Assembly: GCA_964424105.1 (NCBI GenBank)
Contig: CAYRHJ010000030.1
Span: 62,001-126,000, forward strand
From: CAYRHJ01 sp964424105
GTDB lineage: Bacteria; Planctomycetota; Phycisphaerae; UBA1845
Direction: 5' to 3'
Length of the DNA: 64,000 nt
Part shown: piece by piece, positions 17,212 to 25,410 of the stretch
How the letters are laid out: every line of letters starts with the position of its first letter
Position numbering within the stretch: the first letter of the stretch is position 1
Notes under the pieces: model-generated
Database searches by the model: none
Told to the model about the DNA's origin: nothing
The model's input: the letters and a program-made list of their open reading frames with translations, nothing else
Program-made: the position numbers and the translations under genes

Positions 17212-17790
17212 ATGGTCATCGCGTATCACGTGATCCTGACAGGGTACGGACACTGGTTGCCCAACGACCCGCGCGGATCGATGTCGGACGGCGTACGGTC
17301 CGGACGAGTTTCGGTCTTGGGAACGCCGCATCCCGGGCGGAAGCTGGTCCAGCCTTCTCGTGCCGAACTGAAGTCGTTTTATCGCGACGCGAAAACTCGC
17401 CTCGAACACCGGACGACTTGGTTCGACCCGCCCCTCCGAATCTTGATCGCTGAGGCCTTTGCAACGGCGATCGGAAGTCGCGGCTACACTTGTTTCGCCT
17501 GTTCCGTTCTGTCCAATCATGCTCATTTGGTCATTCGAAAACACCGCGATAAGGTTGAAACGATGATCACGCACTTGAAAACGGAATCCGCAGCCGCGCT
17601 TCGGTCTGCGTCGACAGTTCCCCCTGACCATCCTGTATGGAGCAGTGACATGTTCAAGCGATTTCTGTTCACGGGAGACGGCGTCCGTCGTGTCGTGCGG
17701 TACGTGTGCGAAAACCCAATCAAAGAAGGAATCGGTCCCCAGAGGTATGAATTCGTCAAGGACTACAAGGGCGAATGGGACCGGTCGTGA
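17212..17790 (+). CDS. REP-associated tyrosine transposase (Y1/HUH family)
   Basis: 192 residues. The N-terminus AYHVILTGYGHWLPNDPRGS, the HUH metal-binding motif in SNHAHLVI and the catalytic-Tyr helix VRYVCENPIKEGI identify a Y1-type single-strand transposase. Such domesticated enzymes mobilise or maintain REP palindromes rather than a full insertion sequence. It is intact. REP-like copies lie 20 bases upstream and 114 and 361 bases downstream, which agrees with this role. Confidence 0.86.
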   Translation: MVIAYHVILTGYGHWLPNDPRGSMSDGVRSGRVSVLGTPHPGRKLVQPSRAELKSFYRDAKTRLEHRTTWFDPPLRILIAEAFATAIGSRGYTCFACSVLSNHAHLVIRKHRDKVETMITHLKTESAAALRSASTVPPDHPVWSSDMFKRFLFTGDGVRRVVRYVCENPIKEGIGPQRYEFVKDYKGEWDRS

Positions 17791-17903
17791 AGCTGAAGCG
17801 CCCGCGGGCGAATCGGAGTTCGGCGTGTCCAACCGACTCCGTTGGTGATAAACTCCGCCCATTCAAAAGTAGCAGTGCGAGCTGTGCCGCGTCTCGCGTC
17901 GCA

Positions 17904-17925
17904 AGCGCCCGCCAACCGACAAGTC
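17904..17925 (-). repeat. REP-like element, inverted copy
   Basis: Read on the minus strand it is GACTTGTCGGTTGGCGGGCG plus CT, identical at 20 of 22 positions to 17174-17195. Direct and inverted copies around a REP transposase form a BIME-like arrangement. Confidence 0.6.
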
Positions 17926-18254
17926 CTGACGGGAGCGTTTGGCGAGTTGACGCTTCAATGTGCAATGATGGCTTGGGGAGGCGCCCCGAACGGATTGTCC
18001 CGGGCGTGGGAACAATTCATGTTTCGGCGGGCGGCTGAGTTCCAGTCGAATCGACCGGGACCTGTGCGTGACAATGTTTGAGGATCGCGTGTGATGACGT
18101 GGAGAAGAATCGTCGATGCACGTTGAGGTGACATTCGCAAAGCTACACTTGGAAGTGACTTGTCGATTGGCGGACGCCGGAAAACCGCGCCGCACCCCTT
18201 GCAACCAATGCCAGGTCCGGGCGACAATCCTGAATCGTCCCGTCGGAGCAACCC
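17926..18254. other. Intergenic stretch, mobile debris
   Basis: Apart from the REP copy at 18151-18173 I see no gene here. The frames are short and Arg/Ser-rich. Confidence 0.4.
18151..18173 (+). repeat. REP-like element, copy 2 (exact direct repeat of copy 1)
   Basis: Identical over 23 bases to 17168-17190, 983 bases away. The pair could mark the limits of a mobilised segment containing the transposase. Confidence 0.65.
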
Positions 18255-18350
18255 ATGGCCAACGCGAAACACGTCGAGATCGTCAAGCAGGGGGCGGAAG
18301 CTATCGCCGAGTGGCATGATCCGAGCCGTCCTCCAGCAGCATGGCGATGA
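18255..18350 (+). pseudogene. N-terminal remnant of a pentapeptide-repeat protein
   Basis: A 31-codon ORF starting MANAKHVEIVKQGAEAIAEW. This matches the conserved opening of many planctomycete and cyanobacterial pentapeptide-repeat proteins (MANxxHLxILKQGVExWNxW), but it stops where the repeats should begin. The downstream bases are the complementary strand of the truncated HicB-like gene, so the remnant ends at a rearrangement junction. Confidence 0.55.
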
Positions 18351-18480
18351 CTTCGCGAAGATTGCGATTCAACTCGTCAAGCGTCGGTGCCTGTGAATGC
18401 GCGCCTGGAAAACCGGGAACGTAACCGACGAACAGTCCCGTCTTAGGGCATCGTTCAATGACAGCCGTGAAGTGGTTCAT
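18301..18480 (-). pseudogene. Truncated HicB-type (UPF0150) antitoxin
   Basis: The 59-residue minus-strand frame begins MNHFTAVIERCPKTGLFVGY and continues through VPGFPGAHSQAPTLDEL and LREVIAMLLEDG, the diagnostic HicB-antitoxin core. After LLEDG the expected C-terminal strand (about 15-20 residues) is replaced by unrelated residues ending at TAG 18301, exactly where the sequence becomes the pentapeptide-repeat remnant on the other strand. No HicA toxin gene is next to it. Probably a relic of a lost toxin-antitoxin locus. Confidence 0.65.
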
Positions 18481-18520
18481 GTCTACGATCTATGAGTACA
18501 AGATGGACGCCTGTCTGCAC

Positions 18521-18577
18521 GTCGCCAAGCGTCGCCAAGCGTCGCCAAGCATCGCCAAGCGTCGCCAAGCATCGCCC
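18521..18577. repeat. 10-bp tandem repeat
   Basis: Five full copies of RTCGCCAAGC (GTCGCCAAGC three times, then ATCGCCAAGC, then GTCGCCAAGC) followed by a partial sixth. No gene spans it convincingly. It probably arose by slippage in the debris region. Confidence 0.8.
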
Positions 18578-18750
18578 GCTCAGCCCATGGTAACCGCTTG
18601 GTACGCCGATTGCCAATCGATCGACTCATTCACTAATCGATAGACGTTGTCCACTGAACTATCGATGCACGATCGAGACGCAAACCTGGTGTTGCATCAA
18701 TCTTGCCTCACCAGGCTGGTCCGATAAGCATGGATGGCTACGGTGAACAA

Positions 18751-18777
18751 ACAAGGCGCAGGATATGTGCGCCTTGT
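18751..18777 (-). terminator. Hairpin terminator of the beta-helix lipoprotein gene
   Basis: A perfect 10-bp stem, ACAAGGCGCA (751-760 of this kilobase) with TGCGCCTTGT (768-777), and a 7-base loop. On the minus strand it begins in the stop codon of the lipoprotein gene and is followed by TTGTTC. Confidence 0.65.
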
Positions 18778-21700
18778 TAAGGCGTTTCCACCGCACCGAT
18801 GTCCGGAAACGCGCCGTTGAACGGCAGACCCACGTCGTCGCCCGCATCGATGCAGGGCGAATCCGCTGCAAATCCGCCGGCCACCGACCGCAACGCAAAC
18901 GCCGACCGGACCTGCGTCAAGATGCTGTCCACCAGCGTTTGCACCGCGCCGGGCTGTATGTGACCGGTGCCTTCCCGCACGTCATCCACCGCACCCAAAT
19001 CCAATTGCGACACGGAATTGATGGGGTTGACGAACAGCGGAATTCCCACCGGATTCAGGCCCTCGCCTGCGTTGGACGATGACAGCGAATTCAGATCACC
19101 GAAAGGCTGATTGGCGTTACACGGATTGAACGGCGGTTTGCCGTCGCCCCAGTAGTTGAAATTCGTTGGGTTGGGCGCGAACGGCGGAGCCGACGGGCAA
19201 TCCTGCGACAAGGTCACGTCCCGCGTGGTGTTATTGAAAGACAGATTGTTCTGTAGCGAACTGGGTCCTACGTCGCTCTCAATAATCATCCCGTAATTGT
19301 TCCCGTAGGCCACATTGTTGAAATACTGATTTTGGCTACCGTCGTCGTCGTCGAACCCGCCTCGCGGATTCAGGAACGCGATATTATTCCGCACGATGTT
19401 GCCGCCGCCCTCGCGCGTGCAAATTTTCAGGCCATTGCCGTCACCGTCTAACGTGCGATCCGGATTGGAATCAAACGCCACGTTGCCTTCCCAAACGCAA
19501 CGACTCGGCGACACGGTATCAAAATTGTCGTCCACGTTTCCAAACGCGACGTTATCCACCATGGTGCAATCCGTCAGGTATCGACCGCCGATGCCGTCCG
19601 TGTTTTCGTCATTCCTTCTGTTGTCAAAAACCAGACATCCCCGCACCGTGCAGTTCCGTGGGGCGTCGGGCCAGGGATTTTGAAACAAGGGCCATTCCCG
19701 GAAGTAATTCACCGAGCTGGCTTCACGCAAGGTGATGCCCTGACCGTTGCGATAGGACGCGCAGAAATCGATCGAGCAATCCCTACACTGGCCGATGATC
19801 TGGAAGCCCGGCTCAAAACCCGTCGGCGCCAGCGAATTATCATAGGCCACACATTCCACTAACTTGGATCCGATGACTTCCACGCCCGCCGGCGTGCCGG
19901 TGTAGACCGGCGGCGAATTCGTCGGCTGATTCGATCCGCTGGTACGATAATCCGAGATGATCCGTGCACCGACCCGCTTGGCATTGATGAACGTCAGTTT
20001 CGAAAGCGTGACGTAATTCGCCCGAACGTCCGCGCCGTTTCGCTGTCGATTCAGCGAATCGAGAATGACCAGTTCGCCATCCCAAGCTTCAAACAAGACC
20101 GGACGTGTAGCCGTCCCACCACGCAAGACGTTCAACACGGGCACCGCTTCCTGCGTTCCAAAAGGAATATTGTTCGTCGTGTACGTGCCTCCGCGAATGA
20201 ACACCCGGTCGCCGGGAAACACGCGGTCAGCCGCAGACTGTATCGTCAGCAGAGGCGAAGCCTGCGTGCCCGAATTGGAATTGACACCCACCGGGCCGCC
20301 TAATCCGTCCTGATCCACGAAGAAATCATAGAAGACGGTCAGATTCTTCGTAGCCGGCACCCCGCTCGTCATCTGCACGTTGACCGGCGTGGTCCGCTCG
20401 TTGGCCGTGCCCGCGATACGCAGCACGGCGTCCAGTCGGGCCGGTATGCCGCTGAATTCCGACAACGGTATAGACACGCTGAACAAGCCGGTCACCGTCG
20501 ACGTCGATGCGACCACTTGCCCGTTCGATGCCCGCACCACTTGAATCGTAACCGTTCGACCCGTGGCCGGTGTCAGGTCGTCACCGCGGAAGGCGATGCC
20601 GGACAAGAGCGTGCCCGATAGGGTCGGCTGACATGTGCGGTTGCCCGCGCAAGTCTCGCCCAAGCCGCAATCGCTGTTCGACAGGCAATCCACGCAAGCG
20701 CCGCTGGCCGGATCACACAATTGCGATCCACACTGGATGGCGGTGTTGCTACAGATGCCCGCCGAGCACTGATCACTCGTACAGGCGTTCCCGTCGTTGC
20801 ACTCCGCGTTCGAGATACACCCGCCGGACCCGGTATCAAACGTCAAGGTCAAATTCTGGATAATGAATCCGCCGGTCGAATCATGCCAAAACGCAAGCGT
20901 GTTGGAACCGGTATGATACCATGCGATCGGCGTGCTGATGGGCGCCAGCGTCGCGCTGGCACCGTCGTTTTCTTCTATCCAGGCCGAACCGAACAATTGA
21001 ATCGGACCGAACCCGTTGATGAACAGCCGGCCCTCGTTGTTGTCGGCGTCAAACGCGGTCATCGTCAATTGAACAGCCGTCGCGCCCGGCGGAATCGAGT
21101 TCAACGTCAAAAATGCCGTGCTGCTTTCTGGTGGCGGGCCTTGCAAGTTCATCGGCAGCCCCGTCACGACATAACCCGCGGAAGGCTCGCAATCGTTCGT
21201 CGTCTCGTTGCACGTTTCGGCCCCGCCGCACGGCGATGATCCTGCAATACAGCTCCCGCTGTCACAGGTTTCACTCCCATTGCAAAACGATCCGTCGTCG
21301 CAGTCTGAATCAGTCAAACAGTCGACACATTGATCCAACCCGTCGTCACAGAGACCGCCGCCGCAGGGATCCGTTCCCGCCTGACATGTCCCCGCCACGC
21401 ACAATTCCCATCCGTTGCAGAACAGGCCGTCGTCACAATATTCGATCGTGAAACAGTCCGCACACGTTTGACTTTCCCGTTCACAATCCTGGTCCGGGCA
21501 GGGAACCGGACCAGAGGTGCAGTTTCCACTGATGCATCGTTCAAAACCGTTGCAGAAACTCCCATCGTTGCATTCTGCGTCTGTTAGACATGCCGGCGGG
21601 GCAGGATTACTGATCGACCCGCGAATGGAGCTTGAAATGAACACCCGCACCACGCTGCCGCCATCCAAAGCGTTGGAACACTCGTATTCGGCGTCATTCA

Positions 21701-22298
21701 GCGGGTCACGCACGGCTAGCGTAATATCATGGCGGCCAATCGAATCGAATCGGTACGATTGCAGCAAGTGGGTGCCGGCGAGACCGGATTGCTCGGTGTT
21801 GTCGAATCGCCAGACGTAGATCAGGTCCGGCCAATCTTCGATGGCCGCGCTCGACACTACCCGAGCCGTTACCAAGAACGAATCCGCCGCCCGAATGACC
21901 GTGCTCGGCGTTTCATCGGGCCCCAGAACTTCAAACGTAACTGGGCATGTTGAAAGACTGCTGCCCAATTCGATAAACGAGCGCTCCGGCTGCAATGGGT
22001 CGCCGGTCGATGAGCCCGTTCCGAACGGATCAGGATCAAACCCACCTAACCCGGCGGGGCCCAGCAATTCAACGTAGGGATCGGTTCCGAAACCGATTGA
22101 TCCGGCGTCAGACAATTGGTCGGAATCATCGTCATTACCAGTCAGGGTTAGCGACGAATCCGCGTCGTCCGCTTCGCTCTCGCGCCAGTCCGCCGCGGTG
22201 GCCGATGCGGGCCCTTGACAGCCGCTCGCCAGCACGATGATCTGGAGGATGGAAACACACACAAAGATCGCACCACCAGCCGTTGATTGTTTTCGCAT
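18777..22298 (-). CDS. Cys-rich lipoprotein with right-handed beta-helix domain
   Basis: 1173 residues from ATG 22298, chosen because the protein then starts with a lipoprotein signal (lipobox ASGC at about residues 24-27). A longer frame to 22385 exists. In order: a PKD-like region (about 110-220), a Cys-rich array with units such as CNDGSFCNGFERC and CDDGLFCNGWELC, a beta-sandwich (starting GYVVTGLPMNLQG), a second short Cys-rich block, a CarboxypepD-type strand set (TLLSGIAFRGDDLTPATGRT), and a DUF1565/pectate-lyase-like parallel beta-helix opening DFFVDQDGLGG and SPLLTIQSAADRVFPGDRVFIR. It ends PDIGAVETP, a common end of such surface proteins. It probably binds or cleaves a polysaccharide at the cell surface; no catalytic residues can be assigned. 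Confidence 0.86.
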   Translation of the reverse strand: MRKQSTAGGAIFVCVSILQIIVLASGCQGPASATAADWRESEADDADSSLTLTGNDDDSDQLSDAGSIGFGTDPYVELLGPAGLGGFDPDPFGTGSSTGDPLQPERSFIELGSSLSTCPVTFEVLGPDETPSTVIRAADSFLVTARVVSSAAIEDWPDLIYVWRFDNTEQSGLAGTHLLQSYRFDSIGRHDITLAVRDPLNDAEYECSNALDGGSVVRVFISSSIRGSISNPAPPACLTDAECNDGSFCNGFERCISGNCTSGPVPCPDQDCERESQTCADCFTIEYCDDGLFCNGWELCVAGTCQAGTDPCGGGLCDDGLDQCVDCLTDSDCDDGSFCNGSETCDSGSCIAGSSPCGGAETCNETTNDCEPSAGYVVTGLPMNLQGPPPESSTAFLTLNSIPPGATAVQLTMTAFDADNNEGRLFINGFGPIQLFGSAWIEENDGASATLAPISTPIAWYHTGSNTLAFWHDSTGGFIIQNLTLTFDTGSGGCISNAECNDGNACTSDQCSAGICSNTAIQCGSQLCDPASGACVDCLSNSDCGLGETCAGNRTCQPTLSGTLLSGIAFRGDDLTPATGRTVTIQVVRASNGQVVASTSTVTGLFSVSIPLSEFSGIPARLDAVLRIAGTANERTTPVNVQMTSGVPATKNLTVFYDFFVDQDGLGGPVGVNSNSGTQASPLLTIQSAADRVFPGDRVFIRGGTYTTNNIPFGTQEAVPVLNVLRGGTATRPVLFEAWDGELVILDSLNRQRNGADVRANYVTLSKLTFINAKRVGARIISDYRTSGSNQPTNSPPVYTGTPAGVEVIGSKLVECVAYDNSLAPTGFEPGFQIIGQCRDCSIDFCASYRNGQGITLREASSVNYFREWPLFQNPWPDAPRNCTVRGCLVFDNRRNDENTDGIGGRYLTDCTMVDNVAFGNVDDNFDTVSPSRCVWEGNVAFDSNPDRTLDGDGNGLKICTREGGGNIVRNNIAFLNPRGGFDDDDGSQNQYFNNVAYGNNYGMIIESDVGPSSLQNNLSFNNTTRDVTLSQDCPSAPPFAPNPTNFNYWGDGKPPFNPCNANQPFGDLNSLSSSNAGEGLNPVGIPLFVNPINSVSQLDLGAVDDVREGTGHIQPGAVQTLVDSILTQVRSAFALRSVAGGFAADSPCIDAGDDVGLPFNGAFPDIGAVETP

Positions 22299-22846
22299 CG
22301 AGCCATATCCATTTCCCCGAAAGGTGAAGGTATAGAGAAGTCCCGCAAGGTTCCCCATAGGGTTATTCGATATCCCAGTCGCCATCGCAAATGCGATGCG
22401 AGCGATTCTGCCCTAAGAAGCCGTTTCGCGAATAAGAAAGAGGATTTTGCCCACCCCCACTCTGCGGGTGGGACTTTCTCGGTGACCGCGCCAACTAATA
22501 CCATTGGTATGACGGGAAAAATTGGCAAGTCAAGTAAAATCGCTATCTTGAATAGGTTGAGAGGGTTTGAGTAGGATAGCTAAATCATTATCTGAACGCG
22601 ATTTGCACGACGCTTGCCCGGATTCGCTGACACCAGAATGTTATACGGAACCAAACAAAACCGCGGGGGATTAGCAAGAAGCAGTTACACTTCGTTTTTG
22701 GAATCCGAAAATCGGTCGAGCCGGACATTCGGAACATCGTTTGCGATTCTAATGGCCGAATCTCAGCCGTGTGATAAAGTTAAGATGGTAAGGATGACGG
22801 TTCATCCAACCGATCGAACCCTACGTCCGTGCTTGGAGCGTTTGCC
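22299..22846. other. Divergent intergenic region (about 550 bp)
   Basis: It separates the beta-helix lipoprotein gene (minus) from the YuaF-like gene (plus). It contains a C/G-rich hairpin (CCCACCC at 22450 with GGGTGGG at 22466), a 13-bp palindrome at 22498-22510 and a promoter-like pair TTGAAT (22548) - 18 bases - TAGGAT (22572) pointing right. No gene is seen. Confidence 0.45.
22498..22510. promoter_or_regulatory. 13-bp perfect palindrome, possible operator
   Basis: ATACCATTGGTAT is a perfect inverted repeat about one central base. It lies between two divergent genes and 38 bases before a promoter-like pair, as expected for a repressor site. No regulator can be assigned. Confidence 0.3.
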
Positions 22847-23536
22847 ATGATTTCAACCATGACCGATAATTTCATGTTGGCTGCAAGCTTTCTACCCATC
22901 GCCCAGTCAATGGGGTCCGTATACGTCATTTGCCTGATCGTCGGATGCGGGCTGCTGGCGATTTCCACCGTTTTCGCCGGCCAGCATGATGCCGGTGTGG
23001 ATGGTGACGTTGGGACCGACTTTGGAGCGGATGGCCAGGCAGATTTTGGGACCGACGGACATTTTGACCACGCGGGCCATGGGCATGTCGGCAGCGTGCT
23101 GTCGCTGTCCAGTTGGTTTTCGATCCACTTTCTGGTTTATTTCGCGGCGATGTTCGGGCTAGTCGGGACCGTGCTGACGTATGTTCAAGGCGGGCGGTCG
23201 GGCGCGATACTGGTCGCCTCGGTCGTGGGTGGGTTGATTGCGGGTCAGGGCGTGCATCAACTACTTCGCTACCTGCGTCGTTCCAGCAGCAATAGCCTGA
23301 CGTCCAGCGGGGAATACCTGAATCAGGTGGCGCGGGTCACGGTGGCCATCGCGCCATCCACCAAGGGTGAAATCGCGGTTCGCGTACGCGGGCGCGAACG
23401 ATTTGTCGTCGCCACCGGGAAACGTGCCGAGGACGAATTCCACGTGGGCGACGAGGTGGGGATCGTTGGCTTCGGTGCGGGCCGGGCGGAAGTCGTCTCG
23501 CGAAAGGAATTCGAGTTCATAACACAGTCCCAATAG
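22847..23536 (+). CDS. YuaF/NfeD-like membrane protein (flotillin partner)
   Basis: 229 residues from ATG 22847; TTGGAG eight bases upstream favours this over the GTG at 22829. A first hydrophobic segment (about residues 25-42) is followed by a loop of about 40 residues dense in Asp, His and Gly (GDVGTDFGADGQADFG, then HFDHAGHGHVG), two further membrane segments (about 88-130) and a C-terminal OB-fold-like domain (NQVARVTVAIAPS to VGIVGFGAGRAEVV). This matches the YuaF/YqiJ branch of NfeD proteins, which act together with flotillin in membrane microdomains. The flotillin gene follows 12 bases downstream. The His/Asp loop could bind metal, which is inference. Confidence 0.82.
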   Translation: MISTMTDNFMLAASFLPIAQSMGSVYVICLIVGCGLLAISTVFAGQHDAGVDGDVGTDFGADGQADFGTDGHFDHAGHGHVGSVLSLSSWFSIHFLVYFAAMFGLVGTVLTYVQGGRSGAILVASVVGGLIAGQGVHQLLRYLRRSSSNSLTSSGEYLNQVARVTVAIAPSTKGEIAVRVRGRERFVVATGKRAEDEFHVGDEVGIVGFGAGRAEVVSRKEFEFITQSQ

Positions 23537-23548
23537 AAGGAGGAGGCC

Positions 23549-24904
23549 ATGGATAATATCGTCATCGGTCAAACTGAACTGCCGGTCTCCGCGTTGCTCA
23601 TCGGCGGGGGAATCCTGTTTGTCATCATGGCGTTTATCGTCCTGGTGGCCAAGTTGATGGTGGTCGGCAACCCCAGCGAGTTGCTGGTCATCAGTGGAAA
23701 GCAATCGCAATCCGGCGAGGGCTATCGAACGTTGATCGGCGGTCGCACGCTGGTCATACCGATCCTGGAGAAAGTGGAAAGACTGAGCCTGCGGAACATG
23801 CAGGTAGCGTTGGAAGTCAAGGCCCAGTCGGGTGGCGGGAAGATGATCCCGGTCACGGTGACGGGCGTGGCCAACGTGAAGATTTCGTCGGACCCGGACG
23901 TTCGCGGCAACGCCATCGAGCGGTTCCTGGGCCAGCCCTATCAGGATCTGCAACGGGTGGCTCGTGAAACGCTGGAGGGCGGGTTGCGGGCGGTTATCGG
24001 GAAAATGACGCCCGAGGAAATCGTCGAGGATCGCGACAAATTTGTAGCCACAGTCATGCAGGAGGTCACCGACGACTTTCGCAAGCTGGGCATCGTGATC
24101 GACAGCGTGAACATTCAAAACGTTCACGACGAGGATCAGTATCTGGAATCCATCGCCCGAAAGGCATCGGCGGAAGTACGAGCCACCGCACGACAATTCG
24201 AGGCGCAGCGAAAAGCCGAAGCGGACATCAAGGAAGCAGAGGCTGATGCTTCCGCGCGAACCGGGCGGGCGGAGCGTGACGCTGACGCTCGTACCGCGGA
24301 GGCGGCTGGTCACCAGAAGGCTGAGCAGGCACGTTTCGTAGCGGAGACCGCCATCGCCGTGGCCAACAACGGATTGCGTATTCGAACGGCGGAGCTGGAA
24401 CGCGAAGCCGCGCTCAAGGAGGCTGAGGCGCAGGAGGCGGCAGCGACGGCGGAAGAAGCCCGATTGATCGCGACGACGGTCAAGCAGGCCAACGCGGCCC
24501 GCGAGGTCGCCAAGGCCCATGCGGAAGGTCAAGCGGCAACGGTGCTGGAAGAAGGTAAGGCCCGGGCCGCTGCCATCGAGCGGATCGGAAAGGCCATTCA
24601 GCAATATCCCGAAGCGCTCAAGGTCATGCTGGCGGAAATGATGCCCAACGTGGTCAGCGAGCTTACCAAAACCATCGCCGGTGTGAACCTGGGCCAGGTT
24701 ACCGTGTTTGACGGCGGTGACGGGTCCGCGACGACCAGCGCGGCCATGAGCCGGGCGCGCATGTTGGCGGAGTCACTTGGCACGCTGCATTCGGTGTTGG
24801 GGATCGATCTGAGGGACCTGGCCCAGGACATCGCCTCGGGCATCTCGTCGAACAAGAACGGCAACACGTCGCTCGCGCCCCCACCGGCGGCGAAGACGGC
24901 GTAA
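23549..24904 (+). CDS. Flotillin-family protein (SPFH/band 7)
   Basis: 451 residues with a strong ribosome site (AAGGAGGAGG) just before ATG 23549. One hydrophobic segment (about 14-36) is followed by the SPFH domain (LVISGKQSQSGEGYRTLIGG through GIVIDSVNIQNVHD), a long Ala/Glu-rich coiled coil (about 210-360) and a conserved C-terminus with QYPEALKVMLAEMMPNVV. The size and repeated EA motifs match FloT/YqiK. It scaffolds membrane microdomains. It forms a two-gene operon with the YuaF-like protein and ends in a strong terminator. Confidence 0.93.
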   Translation: MDNIVIGQTELPVSALLIGGGILFVIMAFIVLVAKLMVVGNPSELLVISGKQSQSGEGYRTLIGGRTLVIPILEKVERLSLRNMQVALEVKAQSGGGKMIPVTVTGVANVKISSDPDVRGNAIERFLGQPYQDLQRVARETLEGGLRAVIGKMTPEEIVEDRDKFVATVMQEVTDDFRKLGIVIDSVNIQNVHDEDQYLESIARKASAEVRATARQFEAQRKAEADIKEAEADASARTGRAERDADARTAEAAGHQKAEQARFVAETAIAVANNGLRIRTAELEREAALKEAEAQEAAATAEEARLIATTVKQANAAREVAKAHAEGQAATVLEEGKARAAAIERIGKAIQQYPEALKVMLAEMMPNVVSELTKTIAGVNLGQVTVFDGGDGSATTSAAMSRARMLAESLGTLHSVLGIDLRDLAQDIASGISSNKNGNTSLAPPPAAKTA

Positions 24905-24954
24905 CCGACGTGTGTCGTTGAGATTCGCAGAGGATCTGCCTGGGATGCAAATCG

Positions 24955-24990
24955 GTAGACCCCGTGTCATTTGATGCGGGGTCTACTTCA
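24955..24990 (+). terminator. Hairpin terminator after the flotillin gene
   Basis: A perfect 10-bp stem, GTAGACCCCG (24955-24964) with CGGGGTCTAC (24977-24986), followed by TTCATT. It lies 50 bases after the stop. Confidence 0.7.
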
Positions 24991-25132
24991 TTCAATGTGC
25001 AGTCCTCGCGCCGCACGTGAACGTGATTGGCGGCAACGCGAATTCGGTTTGGCGCTTTAGGGCGCCACACACCTGGTTCGTCATATCTGCGAAGGTGTGT
25101 GGGTATGACGGGGAACGTAAATCATCGGCTCC

Positions 25133-25195
25133 CCCACCTCCAAAGGAGGTGGGCCACCCGGCCGTTCTGGATTCCGGCTTTCGCCGGAATGACGG
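25133..25195. repeat. Dispersed palindromic repeat, family 1, with adjacent hairpin
   Basis: A 9-bp hairpin CCCACCTCC-aaa-GGAGGTGGG (25133-25153) is followed by a family 1 repeat, whose core is ATTCCGGC-TTTC-GCCGGAAT (25171-25190), flanked by TTCTGG and GACGG as in the other copies of this window. Confidence 0.8.
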
Positions 25196-25225
25196 AATGG
25201 GGCGCATTCCCGCTCCCTGACGTAT

Positions 25226-25322
25226 CTGCGTGCGTGCACGCACAGGCGGGTGGGCGCGGGTTGGAATTGTTTACGCTCCGCGGCGGACCGCTCGCTTCGC
25301 GCTCGCGGCTCGTAAAAGGCTT
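25226..25322 (-). repeat. Dispersed repeats, family 2b and a possible third family
   Basis: On the minus strand 25283-25316 reads ACGAGCCGCGAGCGCGAAGC plus GAGCGGTCCG, the same words that occur twice at 41964-42041. The segment 25226-25265, rich in GTGCGTGCACGCACG, resembles 50335-50370. No gene is present between 24990 and 25410. Confidence 0.6.
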
Positions 25323-25410
25323 GGGTGCGGCTCGGTTATTTGACCGTTCAAATATCATCAGGTCTTCGGATGGCTTGAAACCCACACCTGGGACATAATC
25401 CGACCCGATC

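Noticed and set aside
18521..18577. CRISPR array
   Set aside because: The 10-bp units are contiguous with no spacers.
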